A stretch of 64,000 bases of DNA from Sphingomonas sp. SCN 67-18. Lineage in GTDB: Bacteria > Pseudomonadota > Alphaproteobacteria > Sphingomonadales > Sphingomonadaceae. The translations under genes and the position numbers were made by a program. Below the pieces are notes generated by a model. That model had not been told where the DNA came from, did no database searches, and worked only from the letters and a program-made list of their open reading frames with translations. This document shows, piece after piece, positions 55,598 to 64,000 of the stretch; within the stretch, counting starts at the first letter, position 1, and every line of letters begins with the position of its first letter. The stretch lies in the NCBI RefSeq assembly GCF_001724715.1, contig NZ_MEFG01000026.1, positions 19,564-83,563 on the forward strand, written 5' to 3'.

Positions 55598-57277
55598 TCA
55601 GTCGATCTTCGGCAGCGTTTCGAACTGGTGGTACGGCGGCGGGCTGGACAGCGTCCATTCCAGCGTCGTCGCGCCTTCGCCCCAGGGATTGTCGCCGGCC
55701 TTCTTGCCCGCGAACAACGACCAGATGACGTTGACGAAGAAGATCACCATGCTCGCGGCCATGATCGCATAGCCCCACGAAGCCATCGTGTTCCAGTGCG
55801 CATAGGCGTCGTTATAGTCGGGGATGCGGCGCGGCATGCCCTGCAGGCCCAGGAAGTGCATCGGGAAGAACAGCACGTTCACGCCGATGAAGAACACCCA
55901 GAAATGCAGCTGGCCGAGGAACTCGTTATACTGCCGGCCCCACATCTTGCCGAACCAGTAATAGAAGCCCGCGAACAGCGAGAAGACGGCGCCCAGCGAC
56001 AGCACATAGTGGAAATGCGCCACCACATAATAGGTGTCGTGCAGGATGTCGTCGATGCCGCCATTGGCCAGCACCACGCCAGTCACGCCGCCCACGGTGA
56101 ACATGAAGATGAAGCCCACGGCCCACAGCATCGGGGTCTTGAAGCTGATCGACCCGCCCCACATGGTGGCGATCCACGAGAAGATCTTGATGCCGGTCGG
56201 CACCGCGATCACCATCGTCGCCGCGGTGAAATACATCTTGGTGTTCACGCTCAGGCCGGTGGTGAACATGTGGTGCGCCCACACGATGAAGCCGACGACG
56301 CCGATCGCCACCATCGCATAGGCCATGCCGAGATAGCCGAAGATCGGCTTGCGGCTGAACGTCGAGATGATGTGGCTGACGATGCCGAAGCCCGGCAGGA
56401 TCATGATGTACACTTCGGGATGGCCGAAGAACCAGAAGAGATGCTGGTACAGCACCGGATCGCCGCCGCCGGCGGGATCGAAGAAGGTGGTGCCGAAATT
56501 GCGGTCGGTGAGCAGCATGGTGATCGCGGCGGCGAGAACCGGCAGCGACAGCAGCAGCAGGAAGGCGGTGACCAGCACCGACCAGGCGAACAGCGGCATC
56601 TTGTGGATGGTCATCCCCGGTGCGCGCATGTTGAAGATGGTGGTGATGAAGTTGATCGCGCCCAGAATGGAGGACGCGCCGGCAAGGTGCATGGACAGGA
56701 TGGTCATGTCCACCGCAGGCCCGGTCGACCCGGAGGTCGAGAGCGGTGCGTACATGGTCCAGCCGGTGCCCGCGCCCGGGCCGATGCCGCCGGGGAAGAA
56801 GGACGAGCCGAGCAGCAGGATGAACGCCGGCGGCAGCAGCCAGAAGCTGACATTGTTCATGCGCGGGAAGGCCATGTCCGGCGCGCCGATCATGATCGGC
56901 ACGAACCAGTTGCCGAACCCGCCGATCATCGCCGGCATCACCATGAAGAAGATCATGATCAGGCCGTGCGAGGTGATGAGCACGTTCCACAGGTGGTGCG
57001 CCTCGTCGATCGTCGCCTGCGTGCCCTGGTGGAACGACGCCCAGTCCTGCAGATACTGCATGCCCGGGTGGGCCAGTTCCATGCGCATCATGCCGGAAAT
57101 CGCGCCGCCGATGATCCCCGCGCAGATCGCGAAGATCAGGTAGAGCGTGCCGATGTCCTTATGGTTGGTGGACATGAACCAGCGCGCGAAGAAAGCGGGC
57201 TTGTGGTCCGCCGCGTGCGCGTGATGGTCGTCGTGTTCAGCGTGGAATTCGCTGGGCCTGGCTGCGATGTCAGTCAT
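55598..57277 (-). CDS. ctaD: Cytochrome c oxidase subunit I
   Basis: A 559-residue catalytic subunit with twelve transmembrane helices. Haem and CuB ligands are seen in [40 protein letters not shown] and [20 protein letters not shown], with [20 protein letters not shown] near the end. The K- and D-channel context matches A-type oxidases. Five bases separate it from ctaC, so the two are certainly in one unit. Confidence 0.98.
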   Translation of the reverse strand: MTDIAARPSEFHAEHDDHHAHAADHKPAFFARWFMSTNHKDIGTLYLIFAICAGIIGGAISGMMRMELAHPGMQYLQDWASFHQGTQATIDEAHHLWNVLITSHGLIMIFFMVMPAMIGGFGNWFVPIMIGAPDMAFPRMNNVSFWLLPPAFILLLGSSFFPGGIGPGAGTGWTMYAPLSTSGSTGPAVDMTILSMHLAGASSILGAINFITTIFNMRAPGMTIHKMPLFAWSVLVTAFLLLLSLPVLAAAITMLLTDRNFGTTFFDPAGGGDPVLYQHLFWFFGHPEVYIMILPGFGIVSHIISTFSRKPIFGYLGMAYAMVAIGVVGFIVWAHHMFTTGLSVNTKMYFTAATMVIAVPTGIKIFSWIATMWGGSISFKTPMLWAVGFIFMFTVGGVTGVVLANGGIDDILHDTYYVVAHFHYVLSLGAVFSLFAGFYYWFGKMWGRQYNEFLGQLHFWVFFIGVNVLFFPMHFLGLQGMPRRIPDYNDAYAHWNTMASWGYAIMAASMVIFFVNVIWSLFAGKKAGDNPWGEGATTLEWTLSSPPPYHQFETLPKID

Positions 57278-57282
57278 GATCT

Positions 57283-58296
57283 TCAGTTACCCGTATTGCC
57301 GGTTGCGGCCTGGTTCGTGGCGGCAGTTGCGGCCGCCGCATCCGCCGTGGCTTCGGCGGCTGCACCGGCGTCGGCCGCCGGGGCGGCCTGCTCTTCGCCG
57401 GGCATCGATCCGCCCTTGGACTTCACCCAGGCGGCATAGCGCTCGGGAGACACGGCCTCGACCGCGATCGGCATGAAGCCGTGGCGCGCGCCGCACAGTT
57501 CGGAGCACTGGCCGTAATAGACGCCTTCGCGCTCGATGGTGAAGGACAGCTCGTTCAGGCGGCCGGGGACGGCGTCCATCTTGGCCCAGAAGGCCGGGAC
57601 GGCGAAGCTGTGGATGACGTCGTTGGAGGTGACGATGAGCTTGATCTTGCGGCCCACCGGCAGGACCAGGCGGTTGTCGACGCCGAGCAGCCGGGGCTCG
57701 CCGCGTTCCTTGGCCTGTTCGTCCGTCAGCATGTTGGAGACCAGCTCGATCCCGCCATTGTCGGGATATTCATAGGTCCAGTACCACTGGTTGCCGATCG
57801 CCTTGACGGTCAGCGCGTCCTTTCCGGGCGGCTTGTACTGCGCGGCGAGCAGGCTGATAGACGGCACCGCGATGCCGACCAGGATCAGCACGGGAAGCAG
57901 CGTCCAGGCCACCTCGATCAGCGTGTTGTGGGATGTCTTGGACGGGATCGGGTTGGCGCTGCGGCGATAGCGGACCGCCGCCCAGAACAGCAGCACCAGC
58001 ACCAGCACGCAGATGGCCGTGATGATCGGCATCAATATGTGGTTGTGAATGCGCAGCGCCTCGCGGCCGTTGGTAGAGACCTGTTCGGGGATGTGCAGCC
58101 CGCCGGGAATCGGCTCGCCGATGCCGGCGACCGGCTTCAGCGGCGTATAGTCCGGCGTCGCGGCGGCCGTCGGCGTTGCCGCGGGGGCCGGCGCGGCCAC
58201 TGCGGGCGCGGCGACCGGCGCCGGATCCTGCGCGAGCGCGGCCCCCGGCATCGCGATCAGGCTGATCGCCAATAGAGCAGACTTTACCATGGTCAT
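57283..58296 (-). CDS. ctaC: Cytochrome c oxidase subunit II
   Basis: A 337-residue protein. Signal peptide [20 protein letters not shown], a 35-residue Ala/Pro/Thr-rich linker, two transmembrane helices ([18 protein letters not shown] and [20 protein letters not shown]), then the cupredoxin domain with CuA ligands in [20 protein letters not shown] and [20 protein letters not shown]. The last 30 residues are Ala-rich and low complexity. Start ATG at 58296; a second ATG lies two codons on. First gene of the oxidase cluster. Confidence 0.96.
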   Translation of the reverse strand: MTMVKSALLAISLIAMPGAALAQDPAPVAAPAVAAPAPAATPTAAATPDYTPLKPVAGIGEPIPGGLHIPEQVSTNGREALRIHNHILMPIITAICVLVLVLLFWAAVRYRRSANPIPSKTSHNTLIEVAWTLLPVLILVGIAVPSISLLAAQYKPPGKDALTVKAIGNQWYWTYEYPDNGGIELVSNMLTDEQAKERGEPRLLGVDNRLVLPVGRKIKLIVTSNDVIHSFAVPAFWAKMDAVPGRLNELSFTIEREGVYYGQCSELCGARHGFMPIAVEAVSPERYAAWVKSKGGSMPGEEQAAPAADAGAAAEATADAAAATAATNQAATGNTGN

Positions 58297-58327
58297 AAGC
58301 GTCTCGATCTTCACCCCTGTAGGCCGC

Positions 58328-58341
58328 CGGGCATATGCCCG
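58328..58341. promoter_or_regulatory. 14-bp palindrome in the ctaC leader
   Basis: CGGGCATATGCCCG, perfect dyad symmetry, between the proposed ctaC transcription start and its ATG (31 bases before it). It could be an operator for redox or copper-dependent control of the oxidase cluster. Confidence 0.4.
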
Positions 58342-58369
58342 CCCGGCGCGTGGCCTGAATGCGAGGCGG

Positions 58370-58398
58370 CTTATATGCCCCAAGTCCCCACGTCTCAA
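58370..58398 (-). promoter_or_regulatory. Putative promoter of the ctaC-ctaD cluster
   Basis: On the minus strand TTGAGA (58393-58398), a 17-base spacer and TATAAG (58370-58375), a close match to the sigma-70 pattern. It predicts a leader of about 67 nt containing the palindrome at 58328-58341. Confidence 0.6.
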
Positions 58399-58483
58399 GC
58401 ATGTGACGAGATTTTTGCGGGCATTGCGCCCCGGGTCCCGCCGCCCTATCACGCCGGACCATGAAAAGCGGCGGGTTTTGCGC

Positions 58484-59065
58484 ATGACGAATGATGAAAT
58501 ATTGGCTGAATTCCGGGCGGCGGAGGCGCTGCTCGAAGGGCATTTCATTCTTTCGTCCGGTTTGCGCAGTTCGCGTTACCTGCAGTGCGCGCGGGTGCTG
58601 ATGAACCCGGCGCGGGGCGCCCGGCTGGCGACGGCGCTGGCGGCCGGTCTGCCGGAAAGCGTCCGCGCGCGCATAGATGTGGTCGTTTCGCCGGCCATGG
58701 GCGGAATCATCGCCGGCCATGAAATGGGTCGGGCGCTGAACGTCGACGCGCTGTTCCTGGAGCGGCCGGACGGGGTATTCGAGCTGCGCCGCGGCTTCCG
58801 GCTGAAGCCGGGGCAGCGCGTGCTGATGATGGAGGATGTCGTCACCACCGGCCTCAGCTCGCGCGAGGCGATCGCCGCCATCGGCCGGGCGGGGGGCGAT
58901 GTCATCGCCGCCGCGGCGCTGGTGGACCGCTCGTCCGGCACGGCCGATCTGGGCGTGCCCTTCTTCCCGCTGATCCGGCTGGACGTGCCGACCTACGCCG
59001 CCGACGCCTTGCCGCCCGAACTGGCGGCGCTGCCGGCGGTCAAGCCGGGGAGCCGGGCGGCGTGA
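58484..59065 (+). CDS. pyrE: Orotate phosphoribosyltransferase
   Basis: A 193-residue enzyme joining orotate to PRPP in pyrimidine synthesis. The PRPP motif is [19 protein letters not shown]; other parts are [20 protein letters not shown] and [23 protein letters not shown] at 58484 is chosen for the family length, though the frame is open upstream and the SD is weak. It overlaps pdxJ (GTGA). Confidence 0.94.
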   Translation: MTNDEILAEFRAAEALLEGHFILSSGLRSSRYLQCARVLMNPARGARLATALAAGLPESVRARIDVVVSPAMGGIIAGHEMGRALNVDALFLERPDGVFELRRGFRLKPGQRVLMMEDVVTTGLSSREAIAAIGRAGGDVIAAAALVDRSSGTADLGVPFFPLIRLDVPTYAADALPPELAALPAVKPGSRAA

Positions 59066-59784
59066 CCCTCCGGCTCGGCGTCAACATCGACCATGTCGCC
59101 ACCATCCGCAACGCGCGGGGCGTGGGCTATCCCGATCCGGTGCGCGCCGCGCTGATCGCGGTGGACGCGGGCGCGGACGGCATCACCGCCCATCTGCGCG
59201 AGGACCGCCGCCACATCACCGACGACGATATCGAGCGGCTGATGGCCACGCTCACCGTGCCGCTGAACCTGGAAATGGCGGCGACGGAGGAGATGCTGGG
59301 CATCGCGCTGCGCCACCGCCCGCACGCCGTCTGCCTGGTGCCGGAGCGGCGCGAGGAGGTGACGACGGAGGGCGGGCTGGACGTGGCCGGGCAGTTCGAC
59401 CATCTCGCGCCGTTCGTCGCGCGACTGGGCGAGGCCGGCATTCGCGTCAGCCTGTTCATCGAGCCGTCCGCGCGCCAGATCGACGCGGCGATTCGGCTGA
59501 AGGCCCCGGTCGTCGAGTTCCACACCGGCCGCTATGCCGATCTCGGCGCCGACCCGGACGAGGTGCGCCGGGTCAGCGACGCGGCGGCGCTGGCCAGCAA
59601 GAACGGCATCGAATCGCATGCCGGCCATGGCCTGACCTTCGCCAATGTCGCGCCCATCGCCGCCATTCCGCAGCTGGCGGAGCTGAATATCGGCCATTTC
59701 CTGATCGGCGAGGCGATCTTCACCGGGCTGGCCGCCAGCATCGGCCGGATGCGGGCGCTGATGGACGCGGCGCGCCCGGCATGA
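59062..59784 (+). CDS. pdxJ: Pyridoxine 5'-phosphate synthase
   Basis: A 240-residue TIM barrel condensing 1-deoxyxylulose-5-phosphate with 3-amino-acetone phosphate. Conserved: [48 protein letters not shown] and [21 protein letters not shown] start at 59062 overlaps the pyrE stop. It is followed by acpS with ATGA, the widespread pdxJ-acpS pair. Confidence 0.97.
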   Translation: MTLRLGVNIDHVATIRNARGVGYPDPVRAALIAVDAGADGITAHLREDRRHITDDDIERLMATLTVPLNLEMAATEEMLGIALRHRPHAVCLVPERREEVTTEGGLDVAGQFDHLAPFVARLGEAGIRVSLFIEPSARQIDAAIRLKAPVVEFHTGRYADLGADPDEVRRVSDAAALASKNGIESHAGHGLTFANVAPIAAIPQLAELNIGHFLIGEAIFTGLAASIGRMRALMDAARPA

Positions 59785-60182
59785 TCGTCGGCCTCGGCTC
59801 CGACCTGTGCAATATCGAGCGGATCCAGAATTCGCTCGACCGCTTCGGCGCGCGGTTCGAGGCGCGGGTGTTCACTGATGTCGAGCGCGCCCGCGCCGCG
59901 CGCAGGCCGCTGACCCGCGCGGGAACCTATGCCAAGCGTTTTGCCGCCAAGGAGGCTTTTTCCAAGGCGGTGGGCACCGGATTCAAACAGGGCGTGTTCA
60001 TGCGCGACATCGGCGTCGTCAACGCGCCGGGCGGCGCGCCGACGCTGGCGCTGACCGGGGGCGCCAGGGCGCGTCTTGACGCCATCGTGCCGGAGGGCCA
60101 CGTCCCACGGGTGCATCTGACCTTGACCGACGATCATCCCTGGGCGCAGGCCTTTGTGGTGATCGAGGCGTTACCGATATGA
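59781..60182 (+). CDS. acpS: Holo-[acyl-carrier-protein] synthase
   Basis: A 133-residue phosphopantetheinyl transferase that activates ACP. Mg-binding motifs [20 protein letters not shown] and [16 protein letters not shown] are present, together with [20 protein letters not shown]. It is coupled to pdxJ by four bases and followed by lepB, as in many proteobacteria. Confidence 0.96.
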   Translation: MIVGLGSDLCNIERIQNSLDRFGARFEARVFTDVERARAARRPLTRAGTYAKRFAAKEAFSKAVGTGFKQGVFMRDIGVVNAPGGAPTLALTGGARARLDAIVPEGHVPRVHLTLTDDHPWAQAFVVIEALPI

Positions 60183-60195
60183 AGGAGTGGATCGC

Positions 60196-61056
60196 TTGAG
60201 CGATTCGAATGCGACCGTCGACCCTGCCAAGGCGGGAAAACCCAAGGGCGGAACCGACTGGTGGGCGGAAATAAAGGGCGTGTTCTGGCTCGTCCTGGCG
60301 GTGCTGGGCTTCCACAGCTTCATCGCCAAACCCTTCTACATCCCGTCCGAATCGATGATGCCGGGGCTGCTGGTCGGCGACCGGCTGGTCGTCAGCAAAT
60401 ATCCCTATGGCTGGTCGTTCGTCTCGCCGACCTTCCACCTGCTGCCGTTCATGCCGGGCCGTCTGCTCGGCAAGATGCCGGAACGCGGCGATATCGTCAT
60501 CGTCTCCCCGCCGGGCGAGAAGACCGATTATATCAAGCGCGTGATCGGCCTGCCCGGCGACCGTTTCGAGATGCGCGGCGGCACCGTCATCCTCAACGGC
60601 GTGCCGGTGAAGCGTTCGGTGGCGACGCCGCGGATGATCCCGGTCGACGCGAACGCGCCGTGCAAGGACGATCAGTTTCCGGGCCGGCTGGTCATCGGCC
60701 CGGACGACAAGGCATATTGCGAACTGCCGATCGTGCGGGAGACCCTGCCCAACGGGCGCAGCTTTGACACGATCGAACTGGGGCTGAGCCGCGCGGACGA
60801 TGTCGCCGCCTTCACCATTCCCGACAAGCATGTCTTCCTGATGGGCGATAATCGCGACCGCTCGGCGGACAGCCGCGTCTCGCTGGCCGAGGGCGGGCTG
60901 GGCGGGCCGGTGCCCTGGGAAAATCTGGGCGGCCGCGCGGAGTTCATCACCTTCTCGCTGGACGGCACGGCGACCTGGTATAACCCGATAAGCTGGATCC
61001 AGGCGATGCGGGGCGGCCGGGCCGGAACCAGCCTCCACCCGGACCGGGAGGACTGA
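60196..61056 (+). CDS. lepB: Signal peptidase I
   Basis: A 286-residue membrane protease that cleaves Sec and Tat signal peptides. The catalytic Ser is in FYIPSESMMPGLLVGDRLVV and the Lys in DYIKRVIGLPGDRFEMRGG; the box E motif is LMGDNRDRSADSR. One N-terminal transmembrane helix, VFWLVLAVLGFHSFIA. TTG at 60196 is chosen because AAGGAG lies eight bases upstream; a GTG at 60187 is in frame but sits on the SD. It shares a TGATG with the next gene. Confidence 0.94.
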   Translation: MSDSNATVDPAKAGKPKGGTDWWAEIKGVFWLVLAVLGFHSFIAKPFYIPSESMMPGLLVGDRLVVSKYPYGWSFVSPTFHLLPFMPGRLLGKMPERGDIVIVSPPGEKTDYIKRVIGLPGDRFEMRGGTVILNGVPVKRSVATPRMIPVDANAPCKDDQFPGRLVIGPDDKAYCELPIVRETLPNGRSFDTIELGLSRADDVAAFTIPDKHVFLMGDNRDRSADSRVSLAEGGLGGPVPWENLGGRAEFITFSLDGTATWYNPISWIQAMRGGRAGTSLHPDRED

Positions 61057-62147
61057 TGAGCGACGACGCCCCGGACACGCTCGCGGGGCCAGGCCCCAAT
61101 GAACTGCGCGATCCCCTGATCCGCGCCGAACTGAAGCGCGCGTCAGTGTGGTTCGGGCTGGCGATCGGCACCGCCTTGTGCGTGCTGTTGATCCAGCCGC
61201 TGCTGCTCATCTTCGCCGGGCTGGTGGTCGCCTCCATGCTGGATGGCGGCGTGCGGTTGCTGGGGCGGGTGCTTCCCATCGGCCGGGGCTGGCGGCTGAT
61301 GATCGTGATGCTGGGGGTCTGCATCTTCGTGACGGCGACGCTGGTGCTGACCGGCGTGGAGATCGCCGCGCAGGCCAATGAGCTGCGGGAGACGATGGAG
61401 GCGCAGAGCGCGCGGTTCATTTCCTGGTTGACCGGCGTCGGGCTGATGCCGGCGCAGGCGGAACTGAGCAGCTTCGGCCGGCAGATCATGGGATCGCTGG
61501 GCCGGCTGACCACATGGGTCAGCAGCGCCATCGGCGCGCTGGCGAGTGCGTTCATGGTGCTGGTCATCGGTCTGTTCATTGCCGCGGAACCGCGCATCTA
61601 TGAACGGGGGCTGGCCTGGCTGGTGCCGAGCCGCGACCGGGACGAGTTCCGCGTCACGCTGGACCGGATGGCCTATACGATGCGCCGCCTGCTGGGCGGG
61701 CGGCTGCTGGGCATGGCGGCGGAAGGCATTTTGACGTGGATCGCGCTGAGCCTGGGCGGGGTGCCGATGGCGCTGCTGCTGGGCATATTGACCGGCGTGC
61801 TTGCCTTCATCCCCAATATCGGCGCGTTCGTGAGCGGCGTGCTGATGGTGGCGGTGGGGTTCAGCGCGGGGGTGGATACCGGCCTGTGGGCGATCGCCAC
61901 CTATTTCATCGTCCAGACGTTCGACGGCTATGTGCTGATCCCCATCGTCGCCAAGAAGACGGTGGACCTGCCGCCCGCGCTGACGCTGGGCTGGCAGATA
62001 TTGGTGGGATCGCTGCTGGGCCTGCTGGGCCTGATGCTGGCCGATCCGCTGCTGGCGATGATCAAGGTCGCGCTGGAGCGGAAATCCGAAACCCAGGCGG
62101 AAAAGGACGAGCCCGCCGCGAAACGCGCCAAGGCCAAGGGCGGCTAG
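61056..62147 (+). CDS. AI-2E family transporter (PerM/TqsA type)
   Basis: A 363-residue membrane protein with about eight hydrophobic segments, among them ALCVLLIQPLLLIFAGLVVA and LASAFMVLVIGLFIAAEPRI. The C-terminal part has the family segment LLGILTGVLAFIPNIGAFVS, then VQTFDGYVLIPIVAKKTVDLPP (split here into VQTFDGYVLIPI and VAKKTVDLPP), followed by a charged cytoplasmic tail. Substrate unknown; some members export AI-2 or work as Na+/H+ antiporters. Translationally coupled to lepB. Confidence 0.92.
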   Translation: MSDDAPDTLAGPGPNELRDPLIRAELKRASVWFGLAIGTALCVLLIQPLLLIFAGLVVASMLDGGVRLLGRVLPIGRGWRLMIVMLGVCIFVTATLVLTGVEIAAQANELRETMEAQSARFISWLTGVGLMPAQAELSSFGRQIMGSLGRLTTWVSSAIGALASAFMVLVIGLFIAAEPRIYERGLAWLVPSRDRDEFRVTLDRMAYTMRRLLGGRLLGMAAEGILTWIALSLGGVPMALLLGILTGVLAFIPNIGAFVSGVLMVAVGFSAGVDTGLWAIATYFIVQTFDGYVLIPIVAKKTVDLPPALTLGWQILVGSLLGLLGLMLADPLLAMIKVALERKSETQAEKDEPAAKRAKAKGG

Positions 62148-62192
62148 GCTTTAAGAGACGGTGACCGGCGGAAGTGCCGGCCGGACGCCGCT

Positions 62193-62789
62193 TTACTGGC
62201 CGCCGGCCCCCGGAGGCATCGCGCCCGGCGGCATGCCGCCGCCGCCCTGCATCTGCTGCTGCATCTGCATCTGGCGGAGCAGCGCGGCGGGGATGAAATC
62301 GATCATCTCGACGTCGAACACCAGCAGCGAATTGGCCGGGATCGCATCGCCCTGCGGCGCATCGCCATAGCCAAGCTGCGGCGGAATCCAGAAACGGTAT
62401 TTGGCGCCCTTGGGCATCAGCTTCATGCCTTCGGAGAAGCCGGGCACCACCTGATCCACGGGGAAGGGGGCGCGTTCGGCCTGGTCGAACACCTTGCCGT
62501 CGCGCAGCGCGCCCTTGTAGTTGACCAGAACCACGTCCGCATCGGTGGGCGTCTCGCCCTCGCCGGCTTCGATCACGCGATACTGGAGGCCGCTGGCCGT
62601 GGTCACCACGCCGCTCTGCCTGGCGTTCCACGCCAGATACTGATCGACCGTGCCGTTGGCGGCGATCGTCGAGGCGGTGCCCGTCCATGCGAGCGCGCCG
62701 GCGGCGACCGCGGTGAGCGCGATGCCGGCCCACAGCTTGATCAGGGTGCCCCGGCGGACGGGACGGAGCGGAACGGCGGTGACCGACAT
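62193..62789 (-). CDS. FKBP-type peptidyl-prolyl cis-trans isomerase
   Basis: A 198-residue membrane-anchored isomerase. N-terminal helix LIKLWAGIALTAVAAGALAW, then the FKBP domain: VTTASGLQYRVIEAGEGETP, DVVLVNYKGALRDGKVFDQA, PVDQVVPGFSEGMKLMPKGA and WIPPQLGYGDAPQGDAIPAN. The end is low complexity, rich in Gln, Met, Gly and Pro. Probably acts on folding in the periplasm. It is just downstream of rpsU on the same strand. Confidence 0.93.
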   Translation of the reverse strand: MSVTAVPLRPVRRGTLIKLWAGIALTAVAAGALAWTGTASTIAANGTVDQYLAWNARQSGVVTTASGLQYRVIEAGEGETPTDADVVLVNYKGALRDGKVFDQAERAPFPVDQVVPGFSEGMKLMPKGAKYRFWIPPQLGYGDAPQGDAIPANSLLVFDVEMIDFIPAALLRQMQMQQQMQGGGGMPPGAMPPGAGGQ

Positions 62790-62807
62790 GCGCTGCTGCC
62801 TATCGGC

Positions 62808-63014
62808 TCAGCGAACGCCGTCGCGCTCTGCGCGCTTGCGCTCCAGCTTGCGGGCACGGCGGATCGCCGCGGCCCGTTCGCGCGCCCGCTTTTCGGACGG
62901 CTTCTCGTAATGACGGCGCAGCTTCATCTCGCGATAGACGCCTTCGCGCTGCAGCTTCTTCTTCAGAGCGCGCAGCGCCTGGTCGACATTGTTGTCGCGA
63001 ACGAGGATTTGCAT
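62808..63014 (-). CDS. rpsU: 30S ribosomal protein S21
   Basis: A 68-residue basic protein. [20 protein letters not shown], then [20 protein letters not shown] and a long Arg/Lys/Ala-rich tail typical of alphaproteobacterial S21. ATG at 63014 is used though the frame continues upstream; GGAG lies 12 bases ahead. It is followed by the FKBP gene after 18 bases. Confidence 0.95.
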   Translation of the reverse strand: MQILVRDNNVDQALRALKKKLQREGVYREMKLRRHYEKPSEKRARERAAAIRRARKLERKRAERDGVR

Positions 63015-63216
63015 AAAGCCGTCAATCTCCAATCGAACACAGCAGGATGGCGCGCAAGTCCGGCCCGCCATTTCCAAGCCATTTAGCATGAATTCGGGTT
63101 CGCTGCGAACGCATGTCCGCAACGCGAGTGGCGCGGCTAGCAGCCTCTGCCCGGATTTTCAAGGCAATTCGCCCGCGCATTGCCTCAGCCGCAGGGGCCG
63201 TGCGATAGGAACGGGG

Positions 63217-63768
63217 ATGACCCGCTTCACCGTCAACAACCAGCCGGTGTTCTACCGCATGGACCCGGAAACCCCGCTTTTATGGGCGTTGCGCGACGCA
63301 TCGAACCTGACCGGCACCAAATATGGCTGCGGCACGGGGGAATGCGGCGCCTGCACCGTCGATGTCGACGGCGAGGCGGTGCGCAGCTGCCAGGTGACCA
63401 TCGCGGCGCTGGAAGGGCGATTCGTGACGACCATCGAGGCGCTGTCGCGCGACCGCAGCCACCCGGTGCAGCAGGCCTGGGCGGCGGACAATGTGCCGCA
63501 ATGCGGTTTCTGCCAGCCCGGCATGATCATGGCGGCGGCCATCCTGCTGAAGAAATCACCCAACCCGACCGATGCCGAGATCGACGCGGCGATGACCAAC
63601 ATCTGCCGGTGCGGCACCTACCCGCGCATCCGCGACGCGATTCGCCACGCCGCCCGAGTCGCGTCGGGGGGCGAGGCGATCGCCGCCGCGCCGCCGCCGG
63701 GGATCGACCCGGCCGACGCCGCCCATGCCGTGCCGGCGCTGACCCCGCCCGCGCCGCGGCCCCGGTGA
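63217..63768 (+). CDS. [2Fe-2S]-binding subunit of a molybdenum hydroxylase (IorA type)
   Basis: A 183-residue small subunit that passes electrons from a molybdopterin subunit. The N-terminal plant-type cluster is GTKYGCGTGECGACTVDVDG with a fourth Cys in VRSCQVTIA; the C-terminal cluster is PQCGFCQPGMIMAA and ICRCGTYPRIRDAIRHAAR. A Pro-rich tail follows. Normally the large subunit follows directly, but here the next gene is an unrelated exported protein; the only IorB-like gene in the window is at 1338-3566. AGGA precedes the ATG. Confidence 0.92.
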   Translation: MTRFTVNNQPVFYRMDPETPLLWALRDASNLTGTKYGCGTGECGACTVDVDGEAVRSCQVTIAALEGRFVTTIEALSRDRSHPVQQAWAADNVPQCGFCQPGMIMAAAILLKKSPNPTDAEIDAAMTNICRCGTYPRIRDAIRHAARVASGGEAIAAAPPPGIDPADAAHAVPALTPPAPRPR

Positions 63769-63879
63769 GCTTTGCTTTCAATCTGCTTTCGACGCGGTTC
63801 AGCATTGGCTCATCGCGCGGGGCGCATCTGGCGTCCATAGTCCGCAGCGCGCTTCGCATGCGGCCACAGGAGGCGGTAT

Positions 63880-64000
63880 ATGCGTAAGATCTTGGTTTCG
63901 CTGCTGCTGGCGGCGACAGCGGCGACCCCGGCCCTCGCGGCGCGGGATGACGGCCCTCCCGGCGCGCGCCGGGGCGGCAATGAACGCGCGGCAGGCGTGC
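63880..64000 (+). CDS. Exported protein, start only (runs past window end)
   Basis: Opens with signal peptide MRKILVSLLLAATAATPALA followed by ARDDGPPGARRGGNERAAGV. AGGAGG lies six bases before the ATG. The signal peptide and Arg/Gly/Asp-rich beginning resemble RcnB-family proteins like the one at 45250-45729, but too little is visible for a firm call. Confidence 0.6.
   Translation, partial: MRKILVSLLLAATAATPALAARDDGPPGARRGGNERAAGV

Noticed and set aside
55628..57439. 603-codon His/Glu/Asp-rich open frame opposite ctaD and ctaC
   Set aside because: Complete antisense of well-supported oxidase genes; its composition is the mirror of hydrophobic codons, not a metal-binding protein.

Overview
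The window looks like a chromosomal segment of a GC-rich alphaproteobacterium, most likely a member of the Sphingomonadaceae. The reasons are a PEPxxWA-CTERM exported protein, MipZ in place of MinCD, a class I lysyl-tRNA synthetase, a very large NAD-dependent glutamate dehydrogenase, the order of the ctaC-ctaD-ctaB-ctaG-ctaE cluster, RcnB-type small exported proteins, and strong GC3 bias. Almost all of it is dense housekeeping sequence with frequent ATGA or TGATG junctions. I see no CRISPR array, intact IS element, prophage or secretion island.

Layout. 1-5.6 kb: an acyl-CoA ligase cut by the window edge, an IorB-type molybdopterin oxidoreductase, ferrochelatase, a PhbB-like reductase and an RHH protein. 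5.6-14.1 kb: an OmpA-family protein, a PadR regulator with its HAAS membrane partner, the giant GDH and a PAS protein. 14.1-17.4 kb: a PEP-CTERM protein, tRNA-Tyr beside a relic of an integrase start, RlmB, a ferredoxin and AlkA. 17.4-24.7 kb: an S9 peptidase, an animal-type haem peroxidase, PanC, MipZ, a membrane J-protein and PMM/PGM. 24.7-30.6 kb: three of the four genes of the ligase-associated DNA-damage cluster (exonuclease, Lhr-type helicase, metallophosphoesterase), interleaved with a membrane protein and an aspartyl protease. 30.6-37 kb: AspC, a PabB-PabC fusion, SdaA, a short AT-rich island, an MBL hydrolase and MAPEG.

37-45 kb: rpmF-plsX-fabH-ihfA-merR (lipid synthesis and nucleoid protein), SixA, a DinG-type helicase and LysK. 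45-50 kb: several small exported or membrane proteins, a peroxiredoxin, a PspC unit, PhhB, a zincin, and CcmA-CcmB. 50-58.3 kb, all on the minus strand: cytochrome aa3 oxidase genes and assembly factors (ctaC, ctaD, ctaB, a small membrane protein, ctaG, ctaE, DUF983, SURF1), then thrC and an rRNA methyltransferase. 58.3-62.1 kb: pyrE-pdxJ-acpS-lepB and an AI-2E family transporter. 62-64 kb: FKBP isomerase, rpsU, an IorA-type [2Fe-2S] subunit and the start of an exported protein.

The points most worth a second look are the integrase relic at tRNA-Tyr, an old tandem duplication of convergent gene ends near 46.1 kb, the AT-rich island at 35.3-35.7 kb, the repair cluster without its ligase, the iorA/iorB-like subunits lying 60 kb apart, and several exact palindromes upstream of small exported or membrane proteins. 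No convincing wholly new multi-gene system was found.
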